A stretch of DNA of 64,000 nucleotides from Gracilaria gracilis (Eukaryota; Rhodophyta; Florideophyceae; Gracilariales; Gracilariaceae), in contig JARGSG010000224.1 of the NCBI GenBank assembly GCA_030374805.1, positions 930,001 through 994,000 on the forward strand, in the 5' to 3' direction. The notes beneath the pieces are model-generated. The model made no database searches, was not told the origin of the DNA, and saw only the letters and a list, made by a program, of their open reading frames with translations. Shown here piece by piece: positions 19,778-30,647 of this stretch (positions are counted from its first letter, which is position 1; each line of letters opens with the position of its first letter). The translations under genes and the position numbers were made by a program.

Positions 19778-22700
19778 ATGGCTTCCCCGTCTATCACTTT
19801 CCGTGACCTTGCTACGGTCGACACCGTCAAGCCAGCTTTCGAAAAGCTACTCACTGTCAAGGATGACCGCGTCGCGGCTGTTGCCGCCTTTGTCGAGGAG
19901 AACTGCACCTCTTTGGACTGCCTTTCCGAAGGCACTGCTTTGGGTGCCGCTCTGGCTCAAGTTCTTTCAACCTCTGACAAGAAACGCGCCGCCCAGCGTG
20001 AGATAGCTCTTCGTGTTTATTCTGCTCTCATTTCCCGTCATGGCCTCTCTGCGGCCCCTTATCTTTCTCCGATGCTCTCTGCACTCCTTACTCTCATGGC
20101 TGACAAGCACAGCCGCAATGTTCAGAGCACCGCTACCATCGCTGCCACGGCCTTGGTCGACGCGCTTCCGCCCGTCGCTAAGCGTGCCATCTGCCTTGAG
20201 CCCCTTGTACAGGGTCTCAGCATTCAGTCCAAGTGGCAAACCCAGGTCGGCGCCCTTGCTCTCATTTGCAAGATCGCAACTGATGCTCCGCACGAGATTG
20301 GCTCTTGCATGCCTGAGCTTGTCCCGGCTGTCGCCCCGCTCATGTGTGAAGCCAAGCCCGCCTTGTCCAATGGAGCCAAGGATGCCATGTCTTTCATGTG
20401 TGATTGTATCGACAACCCTGATGTCAAGCCGCTTGTTCCCCACCTCATGACGGCGCTTGGTAACCCCACCAAGGTCGAAGATGCCATTCATAAGCTCGCT
20501 GCAACTACTTTCGTTGCCCAGATTGAGTGCAATGCCCTTGCCATCACAGTTCCCTTGCTCAAGAGGGCCTTCCAAACCCGATCCACACCTCTCAAGCGTA
20601 TCTCGGCCAAGATTATTACCAACATGGCCAAGCTTGTTGAGCGCCCGTCGGACGTGCAACCGTTTATTCCCACTCTCATGCCGGCCCTCAAGCGTGCCGC
20701 GGATGAGATTTCTGACCCCGAAGCTCGCTCTGTGTGTGCTGAAGGTGTCGAAGTTTTGGACTCTGCCTCTAAGGGTGAAGGTATGGCTCCCGAGCCACCA
20801 CGTGTGCAGAAGGAAACAGTTTTGTCCACCCTTAAGGAGAGTTGTGCTAAGGCCGAAGTCGGAGCCTCGTTTGAGATGGCAATGGGTTTTGCTACTGATG
20901 AGGCTTCCATTTTGATTATCAATCAGGCTCTTGATGTCGACGAGTGGAAGCTGTCCGTTGCTCCAGTTTTGACTCCATTCGTGTCTGAAGGCACTGTTGA
21001 GGATCTTGTCAAGGATATGCTGGCTCGTTGCACCAAGTACATGACCATTGATGACGAAGAGGAGGAAGAGGAAGATGCCGAGGAACTCTGCCGCTGCAAG
21101 TTCTCCCTCGCCTACGGCTCCAAGGTGCTCCTCAACAATACTGACCTTCGTTTGAAGAGAGGTTTCCGCTATGGCCTACTCGGTCCCAATGAGTGTGGTA
21201 AGACAACATTGATGCGTGCCATTGCCAATGGCCAGGTTGAAGGATTCCCCCCTCCTGATGAGGTTCGCACAGTATTTGTTGAAGCTGATATTCTTGGAGA
21301 GTTGAGTCATCTCAACGTTGTTGACTACGTATTCGCCGATGAAGCTATCAAGGCTTGCAACGTCCCTAGGGAAACTATCGAATCCGTGTTGTCCTCGGTC
21401 GGTTTCACGAACCTCATGCTCACCGGCTCAGTCTCCTATCTTTCCGGAGGTTGGCGTATGAAGCTTGCGCTGGCCCGTGCTATGCTTCAGAACGCTGATA
21501 TCTTGTTGTTGGATGAGCCGACAAATCATCTTGATGTTATTAACGTCAAGTGGGTTGAGGATTATCTGAACAATCTTAAGGATGTTACCTCTATCATTGT
21601 GTCTCATGACAAGGGTCTGCTCACAAACGTCACTACCCATATTATTCAAATCGAGAATCTGAAACTGAAGCTCCATAAGGGTAACCTCGTGGAGTTCGTC
21701 AAGAAGGTACCCAAGGCCAAGTCCTTCTTTGAGCTCAAAACCTCCAAGTCGAAGTTCCACTTCCCGAAGCCTGGTGTCCTTGAGGGAATCAACTCCAAGG
21801 GTAAGGCAATCATTAAGATGGAAAACGTTCAGTTTACCTATCCTTCTGCCAATCGCCCACAGGTTGCCGGAATTACTATTCGCTGTTCCTTGGCTTCTCG
21901 TGTGGCTTGCATTGGCCCCAACGGTGCTGGCAAGTCTACAATTATCAAGTTGCTGACTGGAGAACTTGAGCCTGACTCAGGATCAGTATGGAAGCATGCT
22001 AACTGCCGTATTGGATACATTGCTCAGCATGCCTTCCACCATATCGAGAACCATCTCGAGAAGACACCTAATGAGTACATTCGTTGGCGGTATGCCTATG
22101 GTGAGGATCGTGAGGCCTTGCAGAAAGATACTATGCAAGTCAGTGATGAAGAGTTGAAGCTCATGAAGACTCCGATTCAGTATGTGTGGCTGACTGAAGA
22201 CGGAAGGGAGAATCGCGAAAAGCTTGTTATCGACCGCCTCACTACCCAACGCCGAACCAAGAAGGGAACTAAGTCCGACTACGAGTACGAAGTGAAGTGG
22301 GTCGGAAAGCCCTCTACCTTCACTGCTTGGTTGGCTCTTGAGAAGCTTGAGAAGCTAGGATGGGGCAAGGCCATCAAGACTGTTGATGAGAAGGTTGCTT
22401 CCCGTGCTTCGGCACACACTATGCCGCTCACGTCCTCAAACGTCGAGAGACATCTTGAGAACGTTGGACTTGATCGTGAGTTTGGAACTCATTGCCGTCT
22501 CGGTGCTCTGTCTGGTGGTCAGAAGGTCAAGGTCGCCCTTGCTGCTGCGCTTTGGAACTGCCCTCATATTATTATTCTAGATGAGCCTACTAACTATCTT
22601 GACCGCGATTCTCTTGTGGCTCTCGCCAACGCTATCAAGGAGTTCGATGGTGGTGTTGTGATTATTTCTCATAACTCCGAATTCACAGGTGAGGTGTGTC

Positions 22701-22987
22701 CAGAAATCTGGAACTTGACTCCTGCCACTGATACCGAGCCAGCAAGACTCAACCTTGAAGGCGATTTGGATTGGACGAAGAATGCTGAAAAGGAAAAGAT
22801 CGAGATGAAGCAGATCACAGAGATGACTGATGCTTTCGGTAACACAGTCAAGGTGAAGGCTCCGAAGAGGAAGAAGAAGATGTCTCGCCAGGAAAAGAAG
22901 AGGCTCGATCGCAAGCGTGCCGCCCAGAAGGCCTCGGGAGAGTACTTCGAAGGTATTAACGGTACTGACTCAGAAAGTGAATACTGA
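19778..22987 (+). CDS. Translation elongation factor 3 (eEF3)
   Basis: A 1069-residue ABC-F ATPase that in fungi is needed at each elongation cycle, where it helps release E-site tRNA and promotes late translocation. Order seen: N-terminal HEAT repeats (about 1-310); a helical bundle; a first ABC cassette with Walker A GPNECGKTT near residue 470 and signature LSGGW; a second cassette with GPNGAGKST near residue 715; a chromodomain-like insertion (about 830-885) in the second cassette, diagnostic of eEF3; then signature LSGGQ. The Lys/Arg-rich tail (PKRKKKMSRQEKKRLDRKR) is the ribosome-binding extension. The length is close to yeast eEF3 (1044). The start is the first in-frame ATG (gcaATGGct). 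Codon choice (many GTC, CTC and AAG) suggests strong expression. It is intronless. Confidence 0.95.
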   Translation: MASPSITFRDLATVDTVKPAFEKLLTVKDDRVAAVAAFVEENCTSLDCLSEGTALGAALAQVLSTSDKKRAAQREIALRVYSALISRHGLSAAPYLSPMLSALLTLMADKHSRNVQSTATIAATALVDALPPVAKRAICLEPLVQGLSIQSKWQTQVGALALICKIATDAPHEIGSCMPELVPAVAPLMCEAKPALSNGAKDAMSFMCDCIDNPDVKPLVPHLMTALGNPTKVEDAIHKLAATTFVAQIECNALAITVPLLKRAFQTRSTPLKRISAKIITNMAKLVERPSDVQPFIPTLMPALKRAADEISDPEARSVCAEGVEVLDSASKGEGMAPEPPRVQKETVLSTLKESCAKAEVGASFEMAMGFATDEASILIINQALDVDEWKLSVAPVLTPFVSEGTVEDLVKDMLARCTKYMTIDDEEEEEEDAEELCRCKFSLAYGSKVLLNNTDLRLKRGFRYGLLGPNECGKTTLMRAIANGQVEGFPPPDEVRTVFVEADILGELSHLNVVDYVFADEAIKACNVPRETIESVLSSVGFTNLMLTGSVSYLSGGWRMKLALARAMLQNADILLLDEPTNHLDVINVKWVEDYLNNLKDVTSIIVSHDKGLLTNVTTHIIQIENLKLKLHKGNLVEFVKKVPKAKSFFELKTSKSKFHFPKPGVLEGINSKGKAIIKMENVQFTYPSANRPQVAGITIRCSLASRVACIGPNGAGKSTIIKLLTGELEPDSGSVWKHANCRIGYIAQHAFHHIENHLEKTPNEYIRWRYAYGEDREALQKDTMQVSDEELKLMKTPIQYVWLTEDGRENREKLVIDRLTTQRRTKKGTKSDYEYEVKWVGKPSTFTAWLALEKLEKLGWGKAIKTVDEKVASRASAHTMPLTSSNVERHLENVGLDREFGTHCRLGALSGGQKVKVALAAALWNCPHIIILDEPTNYLDRDSLVALANAIKEFDGGVVIISHNSEFTGEVCPEIWNLTPATDTEPARLNLEGDLDWTKNAEKEKIEMKQITEMTDAFGNTVKVKAPKRKKKMSRQEKKRLDRKRAAQKASGEYFEGINGTDSESEY

Positions 22988-23507
22988 AGGAGTCACAACT
23001 GTCAATACTCGTGAGACTTGGGGCATCGGTCCGGGCCCACTATCAGAAAGGACATATATCTTCACTTCAGACTTTACTATTTCTCGCTTACATAAACATC
23101 TTTGTCGTTTTAAACAATCCTCTCTGAGCACTTGCCTTTTTGGCCTTCAGCGAAATGTAACTAACAAAAGATAGCTTGCGAGAGAGCCATGAGGAGATAA
23201 CCTCTGAGATATGACCTTCACCACCTTCACCAGGTCTCGCTGTTTCCGCGAAAATTGAATGAAGGGCCATGCTCGCTTATGCCTCATCATCCTACTCTTG
23301 GCCGAAACGCTCACACACACACACATACACACTTGCAAGGCAGCATACTGGCCAGTTTACGATCGGCGTGCAAAATGCAACCACGGGACGTCGCTTGTTT
23401 ACGCACTCGTTCGACTAAAATGCTACTGAGGACGACCTTCCATGCTTATCCTTGTTTACATAGTATATGGAGTCAGTTGTGCTTGATTCAAAATATGGTG
23501 TGTTCCT
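22988..23507. other. Convergent 3' spacer with a CA repeat
   Basis: No gene between eEF3 and topoisomerase I. A (CA)n microsatellite with one interruption lies at 23312-23332. Confidence 0.6.
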
Positions 23508-26321
23508 TTATGTTTTTCCTTGCGATTCAACCGCCGCCCGAACCTTCGAATTCTTTCTTGACTTGGTGGAAGCGGAGTTCTTCGAAGTTGACTTCCGCCC
23601 CGGCTTTTTGCTATCTGTTGATTTTGCATCTTTCAGCTTCTGCGCTTGTTTCTCGCTTCGCAACCGTTTTCGATATACTGAGGCATTAACAAGCTCAAGA
23701 GCTTCAGAAAACTCGATGTCCAAGACCCCCCCATTTGAGTTTCGAAGCGAAACGTACGTATCACCGTGCACGACGTACGGCCCATATGGCCCTATGGCAG
23801 CCTGAATATCATGACCTGTCTCCGGATGAGTGCCAAGTGAACGCGGGAGGCTCAATAACTTCGAGGCTACCTCTACGTTTATATCTTCGACGTCCATGCC
23901 CGGTAGGAGACCGCTTCGCTTCGGTTTTTCGCCCTCTGGATAATCATCCTCATTGCCAAGCTGCAGGTATGGACCGTATCTTGACGTTTTTAACAACATG
24001 TACATTCCCGTCTTGGGGTCAGTGCCAATTACAGGATCTTCAGCGATGCGGAGTATCTTTCTCAGCCGAACCGCAGACAAATCGTCTGCGAGTGTCGTTC
24101 TTGGCAGCGATGCGATTACTTTCCCTCCTCTTTCAACGTACGGTCCGTATGAACTGACCAATACTTTAGTATGGGCCCAATCATCTTCGTTTGACGACGT
24201 ACTGTGGTACGCCTTGGAAGCAGTACCATTCTCAGGTGCGTTTCGCTCATTGTTTTCGGATTTGGTTGCTCCATGTACCTCTACGTCCTCCCCAGCGGCT
24301 TCCAGCATTTGCTTGGGCATGTTTGGCAACAAAATTCTCCGAAACACACTTGCATGAATCTCGTTCTCGGTCCGCTCCACCGTCGAGGCGAGACCATTCT
24401 CGCCACAGTAGTACTCCTTCAAAAACTGGGTTCTTTCCGCGTTCCCAGTAGCAATTTGATCTAGAGCAGTCTCCATGTGAGCAGTGAACTCAGCATCGAC
24501 AAATGATGGAAAGTAGCGTCCCAAGAGCTTTTCTACTGCAAAAGCCGTAAGTCCTGGCACCAACGCGCGCTGCGGGACTTTCTTCTCTTCAGGCAGAGAA
24601 CTGCCGCGAAAAATGTACCCCCTTGTTATGAGCTTTTCAATAATACCTGCGTAGGTGCTCGGTCGGCCAACGCCAAGCTCTTCCAAAACTTTGACCAGGG
24701 AAGCGTCGTTATATCGTGGTGGGGGTTTCGTCTCGTGATCCAGAACCTGTACTTGTTCCACATCGAGAGTCATGCCTTCCTCAACTTGCGGTAAGAAAGA
24801 AGTGTTGTCTTCAGCGCCATTGCTTTTGTAAGCTTTCAGAAACCCAGGGTGGATTACAGTTGTTCCGTTAGCCTTGAATTCCGCGACACTGTGATCATCG
24901 TCACCACTAATCGGCACCTCGATCTTGATGGTCGTGCTGTGAAGCTTCGCGCTGCACATCTGAGAAGCCAGAGTTCGTCTGAAAATCAGGGAATATACAG
25001 TTTGTTCATCCTTGCCTAACTCTGATAACTCATGAGGCTCCTTGAACACGACACCAGCTGGCCGAATAGCCTCATGAGCTGCCTGAGCGGCCTTGGCTTT
25101 TGAGGGCCGTGTCTTCGTGTATTGATCGCGCAGCATATCTTCTCCGTACAGACGTTGTACTGCTTTTCGGCATGAATCCACAGCTTGGTCACTTAGTTTG
25201 GCATTATCCGTTCGCATGTATGTTATCAAACCATTTTCATACAGTTTCTGAGCAATTCGCATGGTCCTTCCGGCTCCAAAGCCAAACTGGTTCCCACATT
25301 CCTGCTGCAGAGTTGAGGTGATAAGTGGGGTTGGTGGATGACGCAAAGTGTTACGATTCAAAACAGATATGACTTTAGCGTTTTGCCGGTCTAGACGATC
25401 GCACAGAGCTTGCATTGTGTCATGCTGGAATGGCGTAAGTGTGCTGTTTCGAGCAGCTTCAGTTAGTTCTCCAGTCTCATCAGCAAAATCACTACCCTTA
25501 ACCATTCGAACGCCGTCTATACCGGATAAAGTGGCCTTTACTGGACTCGAAGACGCGAGAAACGTTGCGGTTGCACTGCAATATCTGGCAGTACGAAAAC
25601 GTAACCGATCGAGCTCACGTTCGACGATGACAGACATGGCAACACTCTGCACGCGACCCGCACTCAATCCACGAGCAATCTTCTTCCAAAGCAGAGGAGA
25701 CATGGTATACCCAGCCAGACGATCGAGGACGCGTCGAGTCTCCTGAGCGCTGACGAGATTCATGTCGACTTGGCGGCAATTTGAAAACGCTTGTAAGATA
25801 GCGCCAGGGGTGATCTCCTGAAAGACTGCTCGTTTGACTGGCACGTTGGGCTTGAGCACCTCCGTAAGATGCCACGATATAGCCTCTCCCTCACGGTCAT
25901 CGTCAGTGGCCAGTATGAGCTGCTGGCTTTCTTTGAGCTTTTTTCGCAACTCTCTGACGATCTGCAGCTTTCCAGAAATCAAAACGTACAAGGGACGGAA
26001 ACCGTTCTCGACATCGACGCCCAGTCTTGCCCAGGACTCGCTCTTGTACTTTGCCGGAATACGTTTTGCAGAAGAAGGTATCTCACGTATATGACCGACG
26101 CAACTGCGAACAGTGTAGTTCGCTGGGAGGATCTTTTCAATGGTGAGCGCTTTTGCTGGGGATTCGACGATGACGAGGGTGGGGACTTTGTCGATGGCGG
26201 CATCGACTCGCACAGAAGAGGCGATAATACGACAACGAGAGCGAAAAAACGTGGTGAAGGGGGGTGGCCGCCTGAGGAACGGGGGCGCTAGGAATGCAGG
26301 AACGGTACGCGCAGACTTCAT
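23508..26321 (-). CDS. Bacterial-type DNA topoisomerase I, plastid-targeted
   Basis: A 937-residue type IA topoisomerase that relaxes negative supercoils. The first in-frame ATG gives an N-terminus of about 45 residues rich in Arg, Ser, Phe and Pro without acidic residues, typical of an organelle presequence; the plastid is likely because this is the cyanobacterial form. The Toprim domain runs from VIVESPAKA with the metal-binding acidic cluster DDDREGE at 140-146. The catalytic tyrosine is Y368 in GLITYMRTD. The C-terminal part (about 760-890) has repeated RYGPYLQ and YGPYV modules, the non-zinc C-terminal repeats of cyanobacterial and plant plastid enzymes, followed by a Lys/Ser-rich tail. 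It is intronless. A copy of the recurrent promoter motif lies 45 bp upstream. Confidence 0.93.
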   Translation of the reverse strand: MKSARTVPAFLAPPFLRRPPPFTTFFRSRCRIIASSVRVDAAIDKVPTLVIVESPAKALTIEKILPANYTVRSCVGHIREIPSSAKRIPAKYKSESWARLGVDVENGFRPLYVLISGKLQIVRELRKKLKESQQLILATDDDREGEAISWHLTEVLKPNVPVKRAVFQEITPGAILQAFSNCRQVDMNLVSAQETRRVLDRLAGYTMSPLLWKKIARGLSAGRVQSVAMSVIVERELDRLRFRTARYCSATATFLASSSPVKATLSGIDGVRMVKGSDFADETGELTEAARNSTLTPFQHDTMQALCDRLDRQNAKVISVLNRNTLRHPPTPLITSTLQQECGNQFGFGAGRTMRIAQKLYENGLITYMRTDNAKLSDQAVDSCRKAVQRLYGEDMLRDQYTKTRPSKAKAAQAAHEAIRPAGVVFKEPHELSELGKDEQTVYSLIFRRTLASQMCSAKLHSTTIKIEVPISGDDDHSVAEFKANGTTVIHPGFLKAYKSNGAEDNTSFLPQVEEGMTLDVEQVQVLDHETKPPPRYNDASLVKVLEELGVGRPSTYAGIIEKLITRGYIFRGSSLPEEKKVPQRALVPGLTAFAVEKLLGRYFPSFVDAEFTAHMETALDQIATGNAERTQFLKEYYCGENGLASTVERTENEIHASVFRRILLPNMPKQMLEAAGEDVEVHGATKSENNERNAPENGTASKAYHSTSSNEDDWAHTKVLVSSYGPYVERGGKVIASLPRTTLADDLSAVRLRKILRIAEDPVIGTDPKTGMYMLLKTSRYGPYLQLGNEDDYPEGEKPKRSGLLPGMDVEDINVEVASKLLSLPRSLGTHPETGHDIQAAIGPYGPYVVHGDTYVSLRNSNGGVLDIEFSEALELVNASVYRKRLRSEKQAQKLKDAKSTDSKKPGRKSTSKNSASTKSRKNSKVRAAVESQGKT

Positions 26322-26365
26322 TGCCGTGGCGCGGTCGATGGCAGCGGACGGGAAGGGGGTACGAC

Positions 26366-26391
26366 GGTACCAACAGTAGATACCGTTGGTA
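26366..26391 (-). promoter_or_regulatory. Recurrent TACC-TTGGTA motif, two overlapping copies
   Basis: On the minus strand CTACTGTTGGTACC (26379-26366) lies 45 bp before the topoisomerase ATG. The adjacent TACCGTTGGTA (26381-26391, plus strand) forms an inverted partner. Similar words sit upstream of other genes in the window, so a core-promoter or initiator role is inferred. Confidence 0.4.
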
Positions 26392-29312
26392 GCGTTTACG
26401 CTATATCTGGTGAAGTGTATCAATACAGAGAGAGGGAAGAGATCTCGATGCAACGCTCAGCGGTAGGCGGGGGTCCCACATGAAACTGTACACTGTACAG
26501 ATATGGGAGTTGTCCACGTGTTGTACACGCTGCATACGTGTAATTGATAAATACAAGTGAGAACGCACGGCATCTGGTTGGATCGTTCAGATGACTATTC
26601 GACAGGCAGCACCGTGCGTGTGCGTTGTGTGCGTCGTTCTGGCCGCACCACTCCCACTCGCTCCGGCATGATCACTGGGAGTCCGCATGGACCCTTTGCT
26701 TGATGTTTGATGGTCCACTCGGGCGCTGTGGCTGGCTGCTTAAAAGGGTGATTGTAATTCTAATGTTCTGAATGAGTAACACGCGACGAGATATAGGTTT
26801 TGTATCATAGGTGACACTGGTGGAGCAAGAACCCAAATATCATCGCGACAAGCCTTTTTTCCAGACATTAGTTCAAGGTTACAGTCAGAGGAATAAATTT
26901 CTGATTACAACAGTTGTTACTCTTCGCTTTCTCTGCTTGTTGACAAAAAACAGAGAACGGGACGGGATTTGAGAACAGATGTTTGTTGGTATGGGAGAGT
27001 GATGTGGGTTCAGAGTGGACAACCATGTTGTTTGTGGCATTCAGATTTCTTGGAAGAAAAGTAGAACCATCTCGAATTAAAGGCAAAGACACGGTGTTGC
27101 AGACCCGCTGGCGTATGAGGTGGCGGTGAATCATGCACGCTTCGGTGATTGGACATGATGTCGGCGAGGTGAATGTGGCACGGCCACCTCATGCTTCGGC
27201 GCGGTGGTGACGTGCGCGAGATGGTTGCGATAGATAGTTTGTGGCACTTAGGGATGCGCGGGCAAAACATGAATGAATGAATGAATGAGCGCGCGGTCGT
27301 ATGTGGCCGCTTGCTTGTGCGTCTTCGCGAGAATGAATTGTGCGCGTGGATGGCGCCCGGTACTGACGTGGGCGAAGCGGAGGAAGGGGGCACGGAGAAT
27401 TGTGCGACCGCCAGACGAATGCGGTCGTTTCCGCCTTGCAAAGAAGGAGTAGCGGAGCGGCGAGGAGGAGGTATATATACAGTATTGGTGTTGTGGACGC
27501 AGAGCTGCGAGACGCAGCTTAGGGTGCGACTCAAAATAGAAAAGTGAATTCACTACGCTTCGACGCATTTGCGTGAGGCGTTGCACGGCGCGTGCTTTTT
27601 GAGTGCGCCTCACAGCAGCTGCCCGTGCAACGCGTGCAGTTCCACGGCCTGCCGTCGAATTGCTCCACCCGCGAGAGTGGACTTCCGTGTGCAGAGTAAC
27701 GCGTCTTTAATGTTCTCCGTCATACCTCCCTCATGGTGCCATTCATGCCCCCCCCACCCCCACTTACGCGTACCAATTCAGATGCGTTGCCATTTCCGCG
27801 CTTCCGTGCGTCCAACATGTTGTCTGCATCTCCGACCACTGTTCTTCGTCCAATCCAACAAGAATTAAATAGAGCTCTAAAGTTGTGCGCTCTCCCCGTC
27901 CATCCCCTAAACCCCTCCCCTGCCCGTCCCCTCTACCCGCCTTTGCTCTTTTGCAACGAGTCGCAGCAACCAGTTTGTTTCTCCTGTCGTCATGTCAGAA
28001 TCTTTTTTCCTTCACTTGTATAAACATACGTCATGTTCCGATTTATTCCGAGTCTCCCCCTCAAGAAAAGGCTTTGCCAGCTAATACGTTGCCAAATTAC
28101 ACTCAGCTCTGAAACTTTTCTTGGCGCAATCCTCTTCTCTCATGCCCTCCTCTCCGACTTTTAGGTGCTCACAACATACGACGCCCTCCAAATCAAACAC
28201 GTCAAAATCGTCCACAATTCGTCCCCGAAAGCTCTTCCGCGCTGTCCCTGTTGCCGACCGTCATCAAGACTTCCTCCGCCAACGGATACTTCCAAAACAA
28301 TCCGCTGTAACTTGCATCTCAGCAGCTGTAAAAAGACCAAACCCCATCCGTAAACCGTAAGCCCGTCCAAGCTGCCTAAATTCTGATACGTCGACGCCAG
28401 CTTAGTCGCAAAAGTGTTCATTTTATAACGCTCCTGGGGCCAATCACGCCAGTCGTTTCTCGTGATCTTCTTGGACACACGCCTGCTTCACAGTCTCACC
28501 TGTCCATCTCACAAACCCGTCGCAGCTTCAAATTGGTGTTTTTTCGCTCACGACGCACACGCTCTGCGCGTCAGGTGCACATTAGAGCCCCGGGGTTGCC
28601 CTACGACGGAGCAACAACATGTGCGCTATCGTTCCCAGCTGTGGTCAGCCACAAGATCTCGCACGAGAGCTGCTTTTATCATTTTGCTGGGGTTCTTTTC
28701 ATGCAAAATAGATTGCGCCCCGACTCCAATCTGTTTCTATCCGTTGCTCATCGTCCATGTGCAGTGGACAACGTAAGTTTCTGGGGACAAAAAAACATTC
28801 AAACGTCGCAAGTCTCTCCACCCCACCCCCTTCATTTTCATAATGCCTCTCGCTACCCAAATCACTCCGCTTTCTCTTTGTCCCGTACAGTACCTTACAT
28901 CCGGTTTGACCAAACTTCAAACCATTTTTTGTGACAGTGTGACTAGTATGTACTTAACATATTCTGCCTGAAATGAAATCTCTCATTCAAATCACGTCCA
29001 CTCACACCTCTCGACGGCACTGTCCAATCCTCTTCTGGCGTTCAAAAACGCTCAGAGTTCTTCTCATAGACAGTTCGAGCACGCTGCTTCACACAGCCAT
29101 TCACAACTTCCGTCACTAAATCCCAGGGAGCCGTCGCTCCACGTGCCACTGATGAATCGTTTGTGCAACATGTCTCTCATTAGCATTAAGCATCCATCTT
29201 CTTTCCATCACTGTCACCGTTTTATAAACGTGTTGTCGACCTTCTCTCGAATGTGTCAACTCGCAGTACCGTACCGCCCCACTCTTCTGCCGCGTTCTAC
29301 CCTATATCGTGA
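26392..29312. other. Long spacer upstream of the zinc-finger gene
   Basis: Almost 3 kb without a gene I can support. A (ATGA)n microsatellite lies at 27269-27288. From about 27550 to 29300 the plus strand is strikingly pyrimidine-rich, with many TCC, CCC and CTC runs, which could be a long leader or promoter of the zinc-finger gene. Frames of 100-170 codons on both strands have no protein-like features. Confidence 0.5.
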
Positions 29313-29320
29313 TATATAAT
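29313..29320 (+). promoter_or_regulatory. TATA-like box of the zinc-finger gene
   Basis: TATATAAT lies 41 bp before the ATG at 29361. If used, it leaves a very short leader; the word could also be incidental. Confidence 0.35.
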
Positions 29321-29360
29321 CGTCTCGTCCCAGACTCTCCCCCCGTCAGCTCTTGTAGCC

Positions 29361-29969
29361 ATGAAAGGAAAAATGAACCTTGACTTCCTCATGAGTTCTG
29401 CATTTCACACCACACAAAAATCCAAGAGAAGAAGTTCACACTCTCGGTTTGAAGACACATCTGCTGATCGAATGACATCACCTGATCGAATGAGCGCCAG
29501 CTCAAGTAACTCTCGCAGAGTTGAAAGAAACGAAGATCGCGACTTTCCCAAGCGGCACAGTAACGGTCGACTTTTCACCGATGTATGTTCAATGTCAAGT
29601 CCAAACCTGTCGCTTGCCAGGAGACATGTTCCATCCACTGCAGTACCGAAGATGCAACAACCGGGAAAACAGAAGAAGAAGAATCGAAAAGAAGTGTCTA
29701 GCACCGAGTCAGTTTCTTCTACAGAGTCAAAACCGCACAAATGCTCGACTTGCGGAAAGACCTTCTACAAACTGGAGCAGATGAAGAGACACTACCGACT
29801 GGTGCATCTCAATATACGGCCGTACACGTGCTCAGAGTGTGAGCTCGCCTTTGGCACAAAACAAAACCTCGAAGTTCATCGAAAGACACGGAAACACAGG
29901 AATCGCCTTCAGTCCATGTCCACAAATGTCAGAAGTCGAAGCAGTGATACGGAAATGCTTGACCAGTAA
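29361..29969 (+). CDS. C2H2 zinc-finger protein
   Basis: A 202-residue basic protein, probably a nuclear DNA-binding factor. Two adjacent classical fingers lie near the C-terminus: CSTCGKTF...HYRLVH (about residues 129-150) and CSECELAF...HRKTRKH (about 158-180), joined by the short linker LNIRPYT. The second finger has a five-residue H-H spacing. The first 120 residues are disordered, with Ser, Arg and Lys clusters, including QPGKQKKKNRKE, a likely nuclear localisation signal. The start is the first ATG, in good context (agccATGaaa). The fingers are certain; target and role cannot be inferred. There is no sign of an intron. Confidence 0.85.
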   Translation: MKGKMNLDFLMSSAFHTTQKSKRRSSHSRFEDTSADRMTSPDRMSASSSNSRRVERNEDRDFPKRHSNGRLFTDVCSMSSPNLSLARRHVPSTAVPKMQQPGKQKKKNRKEVSSTESVSSTESKPHKCSTCGKTFYKLEQMKRHYRLVHLNIRPYTCSECELAFGTKQNLEVHRKTRKHRNRLQSMSTNVRSRSSDTEMLDQ

Positions 29970-30647
29970 GCATGCAACTGCGCTCTCGATTTCGTAACTG
30001 GAACACTTGTGGCTTCGGTCACAGTGGCCATCGTCAACTACCACTCAAGCTTTGACTTCCGAGGCCGCGCATGAGCGAGAAGCTTCCTATGTCACCTTGC
30101 TCCTCATTCACAAGAGTTTATTCTGCGGCGAACTCGGTTTGCTCCGGTTGCTGTACGTCTTCTATATGATTCCCACCAAGCTAAACTAACTTGCCTCTCA
30201 CCTCTAGTTCAGTAGAATAATGACTCAGTCACGAGAAGTGCCGAGTCCAAATAACTTTTCCACCACCATGATTAGACTGATATGTTTAGTGCATGGGCTT
30301 CTGTAAACGATCGCTTCTCTTTTCATAAGGGTTTTTGTGTTCACGACATGTTACAACCTATCAAACTAAAAATATTGACAATGACATACTAATTTGGCTC
30401 CGAAGCACCACTGTCCCTCTCATGTCTTCATGTCTGGTGATGTGCTCAAATAGCGCATTGGTATATCAATCCGCTGTCGGTCGACGGCATCAACAGTCAA
30501 GGAATCAAACGCAAGGATGATGTTGTGCTGCCAATCACACTTGGCAGACAGTGTTATAACCATCAAGTGGGCATGAAGAAAGTATTCGAGAAAGTGCGGC
30601 AAGGACTTCATCTCGTACGAATCACACCCGCGCTGTAAAACATAGCG
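29970..30647. other. Convergent 3' spacer
   Basis: I see no gene, repeat or clear polyadenylation hexamer between the convergent zinc-finger and transporter genes. Confidence 0.5.

Noticed and set aside
27010-27613. Overlapping 120-174-codon minus-strand frames
   Set aside because: Low-complexity Ser/Pro/His translation including the ATGA microsatellite; no protein features.
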